Positions 8,561-17,395 of a DNA stretch of 64,000 nucleotides are shown in pieces. A program made the position numbers and the translations under genes. The notes beneath the pieces are model-generated. The model ran no database searches. It saw nothing but the letters and a program-made list of their open reading frames with translations, and was not told where the DNA came from. The stretch is taken from NCBI GenBank assembly GCA_002746975.1, contig NVXE01000004.1:127989-191988 (forward strand), written 5' to 3'. The DNA comes from Bacteroidota bacterium (GTDB lineage: Bacteria > Bacteroidota > Bacteroidia > Flavobacteriales_D > Sanyastnellaceae). The stretch's first letter is position 1. Each line of letters begins with the position of its first letter.

Positions 8561-10474
8561 ATGAAAAATTTACTTCTTTCCCTATTTTCAGTTTTGGCAT
8601 TAATGTCCGTTCCAAATAACTCAAGCGCACAGTCAAACTGTAATATTGACTTTGTTTATGACATCCTAAACGCTTCTATAAATATTCAGGCTATTAACTT
8701 TCCTGCAGGAGTAGAGCTTACTTGGTCTATTGATGGAGTTGTTTTTGAAGTAGGTGTTACGGATATAATGATGCCACTGTCTATGGTATTACAGGGGCCT
8801 GTCGAACTTTGTGTTGTTTTTTCTAGCACAGACTGCCCAGATGGAATAACCTTCTGTGAAGTGGTTGATATTACAGGTTTAGTAGATTGTTTGGATCCCA
8901 CGTTGATTGACCCTCTTGCGATTTGTACTGATATTTGGACTCCAGTATGTGGATGTAATGGTATAACGTACTCCAACGAATGTTATGCCATTAATTACGG
9001 AGGAGTTACATCTTGGACACCAGGTGAGTGCAGCGGAGGTTGTCCTACCGGACTCTTTATTTCAGAGATAGATTTTAATCCGTGTAGTTGGATTTTTGAG
9101 ATTCAAAACGCTTTGCCAGGTGCAGTAGTTGAGTGGAGTTTCGGAGATGGTGCATTCTTAACATCTAGTTCAGTAGAGGATCATTCATATTCAAATAATG
9201 GTATTTACGAAGTATCGGCCTATTACACAGATGATGTCTGTCAGGGAGTTCTTTTGACTGAGACGATAGAAGTATTAGGTTGTGGAAACGATGTGCCATG
9301 TTCAATAGAGATGGAATATGAATTGTTCTATGATCCAATTGAAGAGTTAGGCTACGGAATATTTGAAGCGTTTAACTTTCCAGACAGTGTCGAATTATTT
9401 TGGACAATGAACGATTCGACAATTGCAACTGGAGTAAATGTTGTAGAAATCACTGAGCCAGTACCTTTTCCAGTAGGTGGAGTTACAATTTGTGTAGGTT
9501 ATGAAAGTCCTGACTGTCCTTTAGGCACATTTGCTTGTCAGTGGCTAGGTGAAGACGGTGAAGGGCCATGTGACCTTGAAATAACGGGGGTTTACGAAGG
9601 CGCGGTGGGTGTGTATGAAGCTTATAATTATCCAGATAGTGTAAACTTAGTTTGGACGATTGATGGGGTTGCTATCGCCGAGGGGACAAATTTTGTTGAA
9701 TTATCCTTCGAGGATATTTCTAACGGATCCGAGCTGTGTGTATACTACGAAAGTGTAGAGTGTGGTGAGGTAGTTGTTTGTACTGTACTAGGCGAAACAA
9801 ATTCAGGAGATTGTCCTACAGAGATTTCAGTAATATACCCTAAATGGGATATGTGCTCTTGGGCGTTTGAAGTTGTTACAAATGATGAGGTAAGTAACTC
9901 TTTTTGGACGTTTGGAGATGGCACTCAGGAACAAGGAAGCACTTGGATGAGCCATACATATTCCGAGGATGGGACATATAATGTTCATGTTGTGTATTAC
10001 AGCGATACTTGTTTAAATGGTACAGAACTGGAAATAACCATTATAGTTGCTAACTGTGGTGGTGCTGCTGATTGTATTAATGATGACCAAATAGATACTA
10101 CCTATGCCTGCACAGAGGAATATGACCCTGTTTGCGGTTGCGATAATGTAACATACTCTAATGAATGTTACGCTTACCATTATGGAGGAGTAACGACTTG
10201 GGTCGCGGGAGAGTGTACGACAGCCGTTGGAAATATTTCGGGAGAAGATTCTTGGACGGTTTTTCCAGTTCCTACTACTGGGGAGTTGTTAGTTCGTGGT
10301 CTAGGAGATGGTGTTTGGCATTACAAAATGTATGACTCACAAGGCCGAATCGTATTGACTTCGGAAGTTTCTAACGGAGAGAAAGTTTTACTAGACGACC
10401 TCCCTGATGGTTGGTACACCTTGCAAATCGTAGGTGTTGTAGGGTCTGCGAAACGAGTAATTGTGCAGAGATAA
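8561..10474 (+). CDS. Secreted Kazal/PKD multidomain protein with T9SS sorting domain
   Basis: A 637-residue secreted protein. After a signal peptide (about 1-23, ending SSAQ), the order is: a beta module built around LTWSIDGVVFEVG, a Kazal-like domain (about 118-158, CTDIWTPVCGC, TYSNECYA), a PKD domain (about 165-245, WSFGDG), two more beta modules with the same ElxWTmn/WTIDG core (about 250-415), a second PKD (about 425-500, WTFGDG), a second Kazal-like domain (about 515-552, DPVCGCDNVTYSNECYA) and a T9SS sorting domain (about 560-637). Kazal domains inhibit serine proteases; whether these inhibit anything is unknown. The Cys spacing is intact in both. It is probably exposed on the surface or released. 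Confidence 0.85.
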   Translation: MKNLLLSLFSVLALMSVPNNSSAQSNCNIDFVYDILNASINIQAINFPAGVELTWSIDGVVFEVGVTDIMMPLSMVLQGPVELCVVFSSTDCPDGITFCEVVDITGLVDCLDPTLIDPLAICTDIWTPVCGCNGITYSNECYAINYGGVTSWTPGECSGGCPTGLFISEIDFNPCSWIFEIQNALPGAVVEWSFGDGAFLTSSSVEDHSYSNNGIYEVSAYYTDDVCQGVLLTETIEVLGCGNDVPCSIEMEYELFYDPIEELGYGIFEAFNFPDSVELFWTMNDSTIATGVNVVEITEPVPFPVGGVTICVGYESPDCPLGTFACQWLGEDGEGPCDLEITGVYEGAVGVYEAYNYPDSVNLVWTIDGVAIAEGTNFVELSFEDISNGSELCVYYESVECGEVVVCTVLGETNSGDCPTEISVIYPKWDMCSWAFEVVTNDEVSNSFWTFGDGTQEQGSTWMSHTYSEDGTYNVHVVYYSDTCLNGTELEITIIVANCGGAADCINDDQIDTTYACTEEYDPVCGCDNVTYSNECYAYHYGGVTTWVAGECTTAVGNISGEDSWTVFPVPTTGELLVRGLGDGVWHYKMYDSQGRIVLTSEVSNGEKVLLDDLPDGWYTLQIVGVVGSAKRVIVQR

Positions 10475-10503
10475 TTATAGACGATAAATGATTCGATAGT
10501 GCA

Positions 10504-10511
10504 TACCTTCG
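10504..10511 (+). promoter_or_regulatory. -7-like box (TACCTTCG) upstream of the DUF2723 gene
   Basis: TACCTTCG differs from TAnnTTTG at one position, the same T-to-C change seen at several other starts here. It ends 25 bases before the ATG at 10537. No good -33 TTG was found. Confidence 0.35.
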
Positions 10512-10536
10512 CATGGCACGAAAAATGCTTGATTGA

Positions 10537-13500
10537 ATGCGATACGATCGTTTAAATGTATTTACTGGATGGGCTATTTGGCTCGTTGCTACTATTGTTT
10601 ACCTATTAACGATAGAACCGACCGCAAGTTTTTGGGATTGTGGAGAGTTTATTGCTTCTGCTTATAAGCTCGAAGTAGGACACCCTCCTGGTGCACCCCT
10701 GTTTATGCTGCTTGCCCGTTTTTTGATGATATTCTCAACTCCGGAGACAGCTGCTATTGCAGCTAATTCGTTGTCTGCTTTGAGTAGCTCGTTTACGATT
10801 TTATTCCTTTTTTGGAGCATAACTCATCTTGCAAGAAGGTTTTCAGGAGGGTTTACCAAAGAACCTTCTTCTTCAGAAAGACTTGCAATTTTGGGTTCAG
10901 GAGTGGTCGGAGCTTTAGCCTATACTTTTTCTGATTCATTTTGGTTTAGTGCAACGGAAGGTGAGGTTTATGCATTGTCGTCTTTGTTTACAGCAGCTGT
11001 GTTTTGGGCGATTCTTAAATGGGAAAAGCATGCTGATGAACCTAGTTCAACACGTTGGATAATACTGATAGCATATTTGATGGGACTTTCAATAGGAGTT
11101 CACCTTTTGAACCTTCTTGCGATTCCCGCTATGGCTCTAGTTTATTACTTCCGCAAATATGAGTTCAGTATAAAGGGATTAATAATTACGGGGGTGAGTT
11201 CTATTGCACTCCTAGGTTTAATCCAAGTTGGAGTAATACAGGGCGTAATCCAATTAGCTGGGAAGTTTGAGCAATACTTTGTTAACGTATTGAAATTCCC
11301 TTTCAACAGCGGGATAATTACGTATTTATTATTATTGGTTGCAGTACTTATATCCTTGGTTTGGTATTCAAGGAAGAAAGGATGGTGGGCGTTAAACACC
11401 TTCGTTTTGAGTATCGCCATGGTGCTCATTGGGTATAGCTCTTTTACCACTATTGTAGTTAGATCTAGCGCGAATCCTCCTATGGATGAAAATGATCCAG
11501 AGAACTTTTTCCAGCTACTCAAGTATTTAAATAGGGAGCAATATGGAGATAGACCTTTAGCAACAGGACAATACTGGGGATCTCCTCTTGATATAAACAA
11601 TTCATATCTAGATGGTGGTGCTACTTTGGTTAAGAGTTTCAGTATTAAAGAACTAAGAGGCACAAGGGATGTCAGAATTAAGTCTTTTAAGAGCGAATCA
11701 AGTGCGATTGCATTTTTAGAAAACTCACAAAACAAGAGGTATAGAATCGTAGAGGAGTATATTAATTCAGGTGAAAAGAAAGGCACCGTTTCGAATTACG
11801 ATAAGGACTTCACAATGATTTTCCCTCGTCTTTATTCATCAGAGTCAAGACATATTAAAGAGTATAGAAGATGGAGTAATTACAAGGGTTATAATGAGGC
11901 TCAATCTTTTACAAGTCCTTTGCTGGAAGAAAAATTGTCTAGGCAAGGATTTTTGATGCATCTTCAAAATGATATTTTAGGAGGGACTCTTTCGAAAGCA
12001 GAATTGACAAGAACTCTTAAACGACTATTCTCGGAGTATGGATTGCCGTGGGATGGAACTTTTGAAATACGATCTAAAAACGAAATCCTTGTTAGAGACC
12101 CTGGAACCGGCACTATGAGGTTAGCTCCTCTAGACGATCCAAGAGCTGTAGATGCATTATCTGAGATGTTGATAGGCAATTTAGAGCAAGGATTAAGTAG
12201 CGGTAAGGCGTATGTAAAACGACTAAATAATGAGAAAAATTACTATGAATCACTAGCATCTAGAGCTACAGACTATGCTCAACAACAACAAGCACTGTCG
12301 GGTCTACATAACGTGTTGGAGAAACTGCAACCTACATCAGGTGAAAACTTAAGGTATTTCGTTGATTACCAGATAGGCTGGATGTACATGAGGTATTTTA
12401 TGTGGAACTTTGCAGGTAAGCAGAATGATACTCAGGGACATGGTGATTTTCAAAATGGCAACTGGCTTTCCGGAATTGACTCAATAGATGAGTTGCGCTT
12501 GGGAAGTCGAGATACTCTAACTCAGGAGATGTTAGAAAACAAGGGATTAAATAAATTCTACTACCTTCCGCTTTTACTAGGTCTGATAGGATTGATATTC
12601 CAAATCGTTCGTGACCCTCGTGGTGCGTCAATAGTAGGGATTTTGTTTTTAATGACGGGACTCGCAATTGTTGTTTACTTGAACCAAACCCCGATGCAGC
12701 CGAGGGAACGTGATTATGCGTATGTAGGATCATTTTACGCCTTTGCTATTTGGATAGGATTGAGTGTATTCGCATTGTTCGAGGCTGCTCGTAGATCTGA
12801 GTTCATGACACACGTAAAAGGGTTTGGACTACCATTAGGAGCGGGAGTAATATTTTACATACTCGAAACTATTAGTGGTATGCCTAACTATCTTTCACTG
12901 AGCATGTTATTTATGACTTTCGCTGCGGCAGTGTTGTACGCAATAGCCCACATTTCTCGAATACTCGGCTTGAATGAAAACGCACGTGCTATTACAGTTG
13001 TAGTGGTTACGTTATTCGTTCCGATTCTTATGGCATCAGAAGGATGGGACGACCACAGCCGTGCTCATAGAACTACTGGAGTAGCTTTTGCGAAGAACTA
13101 TCTAGCGTCGTTGGCACCTAACGCTATACTATTCACTAATGGGGATAATGATACTTTCCCGCTTTGGTATGCTCAGGAGGTTGAGGGTTTTAGAACTGAC
13201 GTAAGGGTTTGTAATTTAAGTTTACTTAATACTGACTGGTATATAGACCAAATGAGACGCCGTGCCTACGAAAGCGCTCCATTACCCATAGAGATGTCAG
13301 AGGAGCAGTATAGACAAGGTACTCGTGATATTGTTTTGCTAAAACCTTCTACAAAGAATCAGTATTTCGATTTAGGTGAAGCGATGTCGTTAGCTCTCGA
13401 TGAGGATAATGTGAAAACCTTTGGGGCGAAGAAATATGCACAATTCCCATCAAGTAGTTTTTCTATTCCAGTGGACTCAGCTAAAATTGTTGATATGGGC

Positions 13501-14388
13501 ATTGTCTCGGAGAAAGAAGCGGGCAGTATAGTAGATGCTGTTGAATGGACTATAGTTGACGCTAAGGGAAATACCCCTCAGTATATATTAAAGAATCAGT
13601 TAGCAGTTCTTTCTATGCTTGCAAATAATAACTGGGAAAGACCTATTTACTTTGCCGTAACCACCGGAGGTGATGCTTATATAGGCCTTCAGGATTACTT
13701 CAGACTAGAAGGACTAGCGTATCGCCTTGTGCCAATTAAATATGACACGAATTCAAATCCGAATGTTATAGGAGGTATCGAAACGGACATAATGTACGAA
13801 AACGTTATGAATAAGTGGTTCTGGGGCGGTATGGACGATTTGGAACACGGGATTTATATGGATGAGAATAACCGACGTATGGTCACAAATGTTCGGTTGC
13901 AAATGGCAAATCTAGCTGACGCTTTGATAGAAAAGCAAGATCCCAAACGAGCTTTAGAGATATTAGACGAACTCCTAAGAGGAACACCTAAGGAAAACGT
14001 GCCTTATACGAGAGTGCTAATGCCTGTAGTTGAAGCTTATTCTCAGCTTGCCGCCTCGGACACTCTACTTTCTCCGAACACAGTGAGTTTGACCGATGAA
14101 GAACGTAAGGCAGCATTAGAAAAAGCTCACATTTTGATTGAAGATCTTTTCGCTCAACAGGAAGAAGTGATTTCATACGCAACCTCTTTGAGTCCAAATT
14201 ACTACTCAGCTATGACATCAGAGATTGATTTAGCAATTCAAGTAAGTGATAGGCTTGTGAGGGTATTTAAGTATTACCTTCCAAACGATCCTCTCGTTGA
14301 CAAATTAGACAGTCGCTTAGGTAAAATGGAAGAGTCTGTAGATCAATATGAACGTAGAATTATAGAACTTGGGTTTATAGAGTTTTAG
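10537..14388 (+). CDS. DUF2723 family large integral membrane protein (glycosyltransferase-like)
   Basis: A 1283-residue inner-membrane protein of the DUF2723 family, widespread in Bacteroidota and considered related to C-type protein O-mannosyltransferases; its activity is inferred from family only. The N-terminus has the family motif WDCGEF (33-38) followed by GHPPGAPLF, with an acidic loop after the first helix as in lipid-linked sugar transferases. About ten to a dozen hydrophobic segments occupy residues 10-320 and 680-850, separated by a long soluble insertion (about 325-680). A soluble part after 850 has the conserved NGDNDTFPLWYAQ stretch, and the last 150 or so residues are helical and TPR-like. 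It starts a run with purN and marC, 20 bases upstream of purN. Confidence 0.85.
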   Translation: MRYDRLNVFTGWAIWLVATIVYLLTIEPTASFWDCGEFIASAYKLEVGHPPGAPLFMLLARFLMIFSTPETAAIAANSLSALSSSFTILFLFWSITHLARRFSGGFTKEPSSSERLAILGSGVVGALAYTFSDSFWFSATEGEVYALSSLFTAAVFWAILKWEKHADEPSSTRWIILIAYLMGLSIGVHLLNLLAIPAMALVYYFRKYEFSIKGLIITGVSSIALLGLIQVGVIQGVIQLAGKFEQYFVNVLKFPFNSGIITYLLLLVAVLISLVWYSRKKGWWALNTFVLSIAMVLIGYSSFTTIVVRSSANPPMDENDPENFFQLLKYLNREQYGDRPLATGQYWGSPLDINNSYLDGGATLVKSFSIKELRGTRDVRIKSFKSESSAIAFLENSQNKRYRIVEEYINSGEKKGTVSNYDKDFTMIFPRLYSSESRHIKEYRRWSNYKGYNEAQSFTSPLLEEKLSRQGFLMHLQNDILGGTLSKAELTRTLKRLFSEYGLPWDGTFEIRSKNEILVRDPGTGTMRLAPLDDPRAVDALSEMLIGNLEQGLSSGKAYVKRLNNEKNYYESLASRATDYAQQQQALSGLHNVLEKLQPTSGENLRYFVDYQIGWMYMRYFMWNFAGKQNDTQGHGDFQNGNWLSGIDSIDELRLGSRDTLTQEMLENKGLNKFYYLPLLLGLIGLIFQIVRDPRGASIVGILFLMTGLAIVVYLNQTPMQPRERDYAYVGSFYAFAIWIGLSVFALFEAARRSEFMTHVKGFGLPLGAGVIFYILETISGMPNYLSLSMLFMTFAAAVLYAIAHISRILGLNENARAITVVVVTLFVPILMASEGWDDHSRAHRTTGVAFAKNYLASLAPNAILFTNGDNDTFPLWYAQEVEGFRTDVRVCNLSLLNTDWYIDQMRRRAYESAPLPIEMSEEQYRQGTRDIVLLKPSTKNQYFDLGEAMSLALDEDNVKTFGAKKYAQFPSSSFSIPVDSAKIVDMGIVSEKEAGSIVDAVEWTIVDAKGNTPQYILKNQLAVLSMLANNNWERPIYFAVTTGGDAYIGLQDYFRLEGLAYRLVPIKYDTNSNPNVIGGIETDIMYENVMNKWFWGGMDDLEHGIYMDENNRRMVTNVRLQMANLADALIEKQDPKRALEILDELLRGTPKENVPYTRVLMPVVEAYSQLAASDTLLSPNTVSLTDEERKAALEKAHILIEDLFAQQEEVISYATSLSPNYYSAMTSEIDLAIQVSDRLVRVFKYYLPNDPLVDKLDSRLGKMEESVDQYERRIIELGFIEF

Positions 14389-14408
14389 AGCCTCTAATTA
14401 AGTTTGAT

Positions 14409-14981
14409 TTGAAAAGGGTAGCAATTTTATCTTCAGGATCGGGGTCTAATGCCCAAGCTTTGATTGAATATTTTGAAGCTTGCGAGAATATTCATGTAGT
14501 ATATGTGGGTTCGAATCGTCCTAAAGCAGAGGTGCTAGAAAGGGCGGATAGAGCTGAAGTAAACAATGGAGTTTTTAGTAAGAGTGATTTACTGGACGGC
14601 ACCCTGAAAGACAATCTGGATATTCTAGGCGTTGACTGGGTATTGTTAGCAGGCTTCCTATTAAAAATACCTGGCGATTTTTGCAATAGATATAAAGAAC
14701 GAATATTAAACATTCATCCTTCATTATTACCTAAGTTTGGAGGAAAGGGGATGTTTGGGATGAATGTACATAAGGCAGTTTACGAAGCTCGCGAAAAGGA
14801 AAGTGGGATGACAATTCATTTCGTAAATGAATCATACGATGAGGGTGCGATAGTATTTCAAGGCCGAGTGGATATTTCTAATTTGAAAAGTCCTGAAGAA
14901 ATTGCGTCTAAGGTGTTGAAACTTGAGCACAAGTATTATCCTAAAATCTCAGAAGAGTTAATTACATTGGCAGAAGAATAG
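14409..14981 (+). CDS. purN: Phosphoribosylglycinamide formyltransferase (GART)
   Basis: A 190-residue enzyme of purine synthesis that transfers a formyl group from 10-formyl-THF to GAR. The phosphate loop SSGSGSNAQAL is at residues 8-18, and the catalytic set Asn101, His103 (NIHPSLLP) and Asp144 (SYDEGAI) is complete. No ATG lies near the conserved N-terminus, and the frame opens with TTG at 14409, giving the expected MKRVAILSSG start, so a TTG start codon is likely. The gene follows the DUF2723 gene by 20 bases and precedes marC by seven. Confidence 0.92.
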   Translation: MKRVAILSSGSGSNAQALIEYFEACENIHVVYVGSNRPKAEVLERADRAEVNNGVFSKSDLLDGTLKDNLDILGVDWVLLAGFLLKIPGDFCNRYKERILNIHPSLLPKFGGKGMFGMNVHKAVYEAREKESGMTIHFVNESYDEGAIVFQGRVDISNLKSPEEIASKVLKLEHKYYPKISEELITLAEE

Positions 14982-14988
14982 TCAAGTT

Positions 14989-15567
14989 ATGGTTATAGAT
15001 TTCGAACAGTTACTTAAGAGTACCATGGTTCTATTTGCGGTTATTGATATCGTAGGTAGCATACCAATATTAATGGATGTAAAGCGTAAATCGGGAGACA
15101 TCCACCCCGGTCGAGCGACTCTTGTAGCGCTTGGAATAATGCTAACTTTCCTATTTGTCGGGGAAGGAATTATTACATTTCTAGGTGTAGATGTGAACAG
15201 CTTCGCAGTAGCGGGTTCGTTCGTTTTGTTCTTTATGGCTCTAGAAATGGTTCTCGGCATAGAACTTTTTAAATCTGACCCATCATCTATGAAGGCAGCT
15301 ACCGTAGTTCCTGTAGCCTTCCCTTTAATAGCTGGAGCAGGTAGTATGACGTCTATTATTTCGCTTAGAGCAGAGTTCGCTCAACTAAATATTATGATAG
15401 CTATTTTAATAAATATGGCATTAGTTTTTATAGTATTAAAAAACTTAGGTCGTCTCGAAAAATTACTTGGAGAGGGAGGTATTGCAGTACTTAGGAAAGT
15501 TTTTGGAATAATACTCCTTGCTATTTCAGTTAAGCTGTTTGCCTCAAATGTGAAATATCTATTTTAG
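14989..15567 (+). CDS. MarC family integral membrane protein
   Basis: A 192-residue protein with six hydrophobic segments typical of the MarC/YhgN family. The family features LFAVIDIVGSIPILMD near the N-terminus, the FPLIAGAGSMTSIISL re-entrant-like segment at about residues 111-126, and the C-terminal FGIILLAISVKLF are present. MarC was first named for multiple antibiotic resistance, but that role has not held up and the physiological function is unknown. It is seven bases after purN and 17 bases before rnhA, suggesting a shared transcript without a functional link. Confidence 0.85.
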   Translation: MVIDFEQLLKSTMVLFAVIDIVGSIPILMDVKRKSGDIHPGRATLVALGIMLTFLFVGEGIITFLGVDVNSFAVAGSFVLFFMALEMVLGIELFKSDPSSMKAATVVPVAFPLIAGAGSMTSIISLRAEFAQLNIMIAILINMALVFIVLKNLGRLEKLLGEGGIAVLRKVFGIILLAISVKLFASNVKYLF

Positions 15568-15584
15568 AATAAGCAATTTTCAAG

Positions 15585-16082
15585 ATGGCTAATGTAAGCG
15601 TATATACTGATGGTGGAGCGAGTGGAAATCCTGGTCCGGGTGGGTATGGAGTAGTCCTACTATCAGGCAAACACAGAAAAGAACTTAGTGGGGCGTTTCG
15701 ACTTACAACTAATAATAGAATGGAGCTTCTTGCAGTTATTGTTGCATTAGAGGCTTTAAAAAAACCTGGTACTGAGGTAACAATTTATTCTGATTCGAAA
15801 TATGTTGTTGATGCTGTCATGAAGAAATGGGTTTTCGGATGGGTGAAGAAGAACTTCAAAAACAAGAAGAACCCTGACCTTTGGAAGAGATTTTTAAAAA
15901 TTTACGCCCAACATAACGTGAAATTTGTTTGGGTTAAAGGACACGCAGGGAACGAGTTCAATGAAGTGGCAGACAGATTAGCTGTATCCGCATATGCTGA
16001 CGGAATATTGCCACTTGAAATAGATGAAGCATACGAACGCATGAAATCGGGGCAGAAAAGCTTAGATTTGCCGTCCGAATAA
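15585..16082 (+). CDS. rnhA: Ribonuclease HI
   Basis: A 165-residue enzyme that cleaves the RNA strand of RNA/DNA hybrids. All four catalytic acids are visible: Asp9 (YTDGGASGNPG), Glu47 (NNRMELLAV), Asp70 (IYSDSKYVVD) and Asp130 (EVADRLA), along with His120 (VKGHAGN). The basic handle (about 81-100, KWVFGWVKKNFKNKKN) is present, as in E. coli RNase HI. It ends 22 bases before the acyl-CoA dehydrogenase gene. Confidence 0.94.
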   Translation: MANVSVYTDGGASGNPGPGGYGVVLLSGKHRKELSGAFRLTTNNRMELLAVIVALEALKKPGTEVTIYSDSKYVVDAVMKKWVFGWVKKNFKNKKNPDLWKRFLKIYAQHNVKFVWVKGHAGNEFNEVADRLAVSAYADGILPLEIDEAYERMKSGQKSLDLPSE

Positions 16083-16104
16083 GATGATATAATAATATAG
16101 AATT

Positions 16105-17283
16105 ATGCGTACAGACCTTTACACAGGACACGATTATTTCAACATGGATGACCTTCTTTCAGAGGAGCACAAGTTGATTAGAGATGCTGCTCGCGCGTGG
16201 GTTAAACAGGAGGTAAGTCCGATTATTGAGGATGCTGCCGAAAACCAAGTTTTCCCACAGCACTTACTTCCAGGACTAGGCGCGATTGGTGCATTTGGTC
16301 CTTATATACCTGAAGAGTATGGAGGTGCAGGGTTAGACCAAATCTCATACGGCCTCATCATGCAAGAACTCGAAAGATGTGATTCAGGATTACGTTCTAC
16401 TGCCTCAGTTCAAAGTTCCTTAGTAATGTACCCGATTTGGAAGTACGGGTCAGAAGAACAGAAGATGAAGTACCTTCCTAAACTAGCGACTGGAGAGTGG
16501 ATAGGGTGCTTCGGACTTACTGAGCCTGACCATGGGTCTAATCCGGGCGGTATGGTAACCAATTTCGTTGAAGATGGCGATCACGTTATCTTAAACGGAG
16601 CGAAGATGTGGATTTCAAACGCGCCATTTGCAGAAATCGCTGTGGTTTGGGCGAAAGACGAATCAGGGCGTATCCACGGACTCATTGTAGAACGTGGTAT
16701 GGAAGGTTTTACCACCCCTACTATGAAAGGAAAATGGTCGCTTCGCGCTTCAGATACTGGCGAGCTAATTTTCGATAACGTACGTGTCCCTAAAGCTAAT
16801 ATCCTCCCTCTCAAGTCCGGACTCGGAGCTCCGCTAGGATGTCTCGACTCGGCTCGTTATGGTATCGCTTGGGGAGCTATCGGAGCTGCCCTTGATTGTT
16901 ACGACACGGCTCTTCGTTACTCAAAGGAGCGTATTCAGTTTGGCAAACCTATTGCAGCCTTCCAACTTCAACAGAAGAAGCTAGCAGAAATGATTACAGA
17001 GATAACAAAAGCTCAGCTACTAACTCACCGTTTAGGAACTCTTCGCAATGAAGGGCGTGCTACTTCAGCCCAAATCTCAATGGCGAAGCGTAATAACGTC
17101 GATATGGCGATTACTATCGCTCGTGAAGCTCGTCAAATGCTTGGAGCCATGGGAATCATGAATGAGTATCCAATTATGCGTCATATGATGAACCTCGAAT
17201 CAGTAATTACTTACGAAGGAACTCACGACATCCACTTGCTAATCACTGGAATGGACATTACTGGAGAAAACGCTTTTAAGTAA
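16105..17283 (+). CDS. gcdH: Acyl-CoA dehydrogenase, glutaryl-CoA dehydrogenase type
   Basis: A 392-residue flavoprotein of the acyl-CoA dehydrogenase fold. It most resembles glutaryl-CoA dehydrogenase, which oxidises and decarboxylates glutaryl-CoA to crotonyl-CoA in lysine and tryptophan breakdown. The diagnostic stretch RSTASVQSSLVMYPI (Arg97 at the substrate carboxylate position), GCFGLTEPDHGSNPG at the flavin site, and the catalytic base Glu371 in TYEGTHDIH, equivalent to Glu370 of the human enzyme, are all visible. Codon use has the same pattern as rnhA upstream. A strong terminator follows. A different short-chain substrate is possible, but the Arg and the VQSSLVM motif favour glutaryl-CoA. 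Confidence 0.85.
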   Translation: MRTDLYTGHDYFNMDDLLSEEHKLIRDAARAWVKQEVSPIIEDAAENQVFPQHLLPGLGAIGAFGPYIPEEYGGAGLDQISYGLIMQELERCDSGLRSTASVQSSLVMYPIWKYGSEEQKMKYLPKLATGEWIGCFGLTEPDHGSNPGGMVTNFVEDGDHVILNGAKMWISNAPFAEIAVVWAKDESGRIHGLIVERGMEGFTTPTMKGKWSLRASDTGELIFDNVRVPKANILPLKSGLGAPLGCLDSARYGIAWGAIGAALDCYDTALRYSKERIQFGKPIAAFQLQQKKLAEMITEITKAQLLTHRLGTLRNEGRATSAQISMAKRNNVDMAITIAREARQMLGAMGIMNEYPIMRHMMNLESVITYEGTHDIHLLITGMDITGENAFK

Positions 17284-17316
17284 GCTCCCCCAGAATCCCC
17301 AAACAAACACAAATCA

Positions 17317-17343
17317 ACCGCCCTCCCCGAGGGCGGTTTTTTT
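17317..17343 (+). terminator. Rho-independent terminator after the glutaryl-CoA dehydrogenase-like gene
   Basis: A GC-rich eight-bp stem (17317-17324 with 17330-17337), a five-base loop and a run of seven or more T. It lies between convergent genes and may also act weakly on the minus-strand PKD gene that ends at 17396. Confidence 0.9.
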
Positions 17344-17395
17344 GTGCTCATTCCTAACTAGATCATCTAGAAAACCAAATAAAGGAACCCCTTAT

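Noticed and set aside
11145..11786. A 213-residue open frame on the minus strand inside the DUF2723 gene
   Set aside because: It lies wholly antisense to a gene with clear family motifs, has no promoter or family match and has the composition of a shadow frame.
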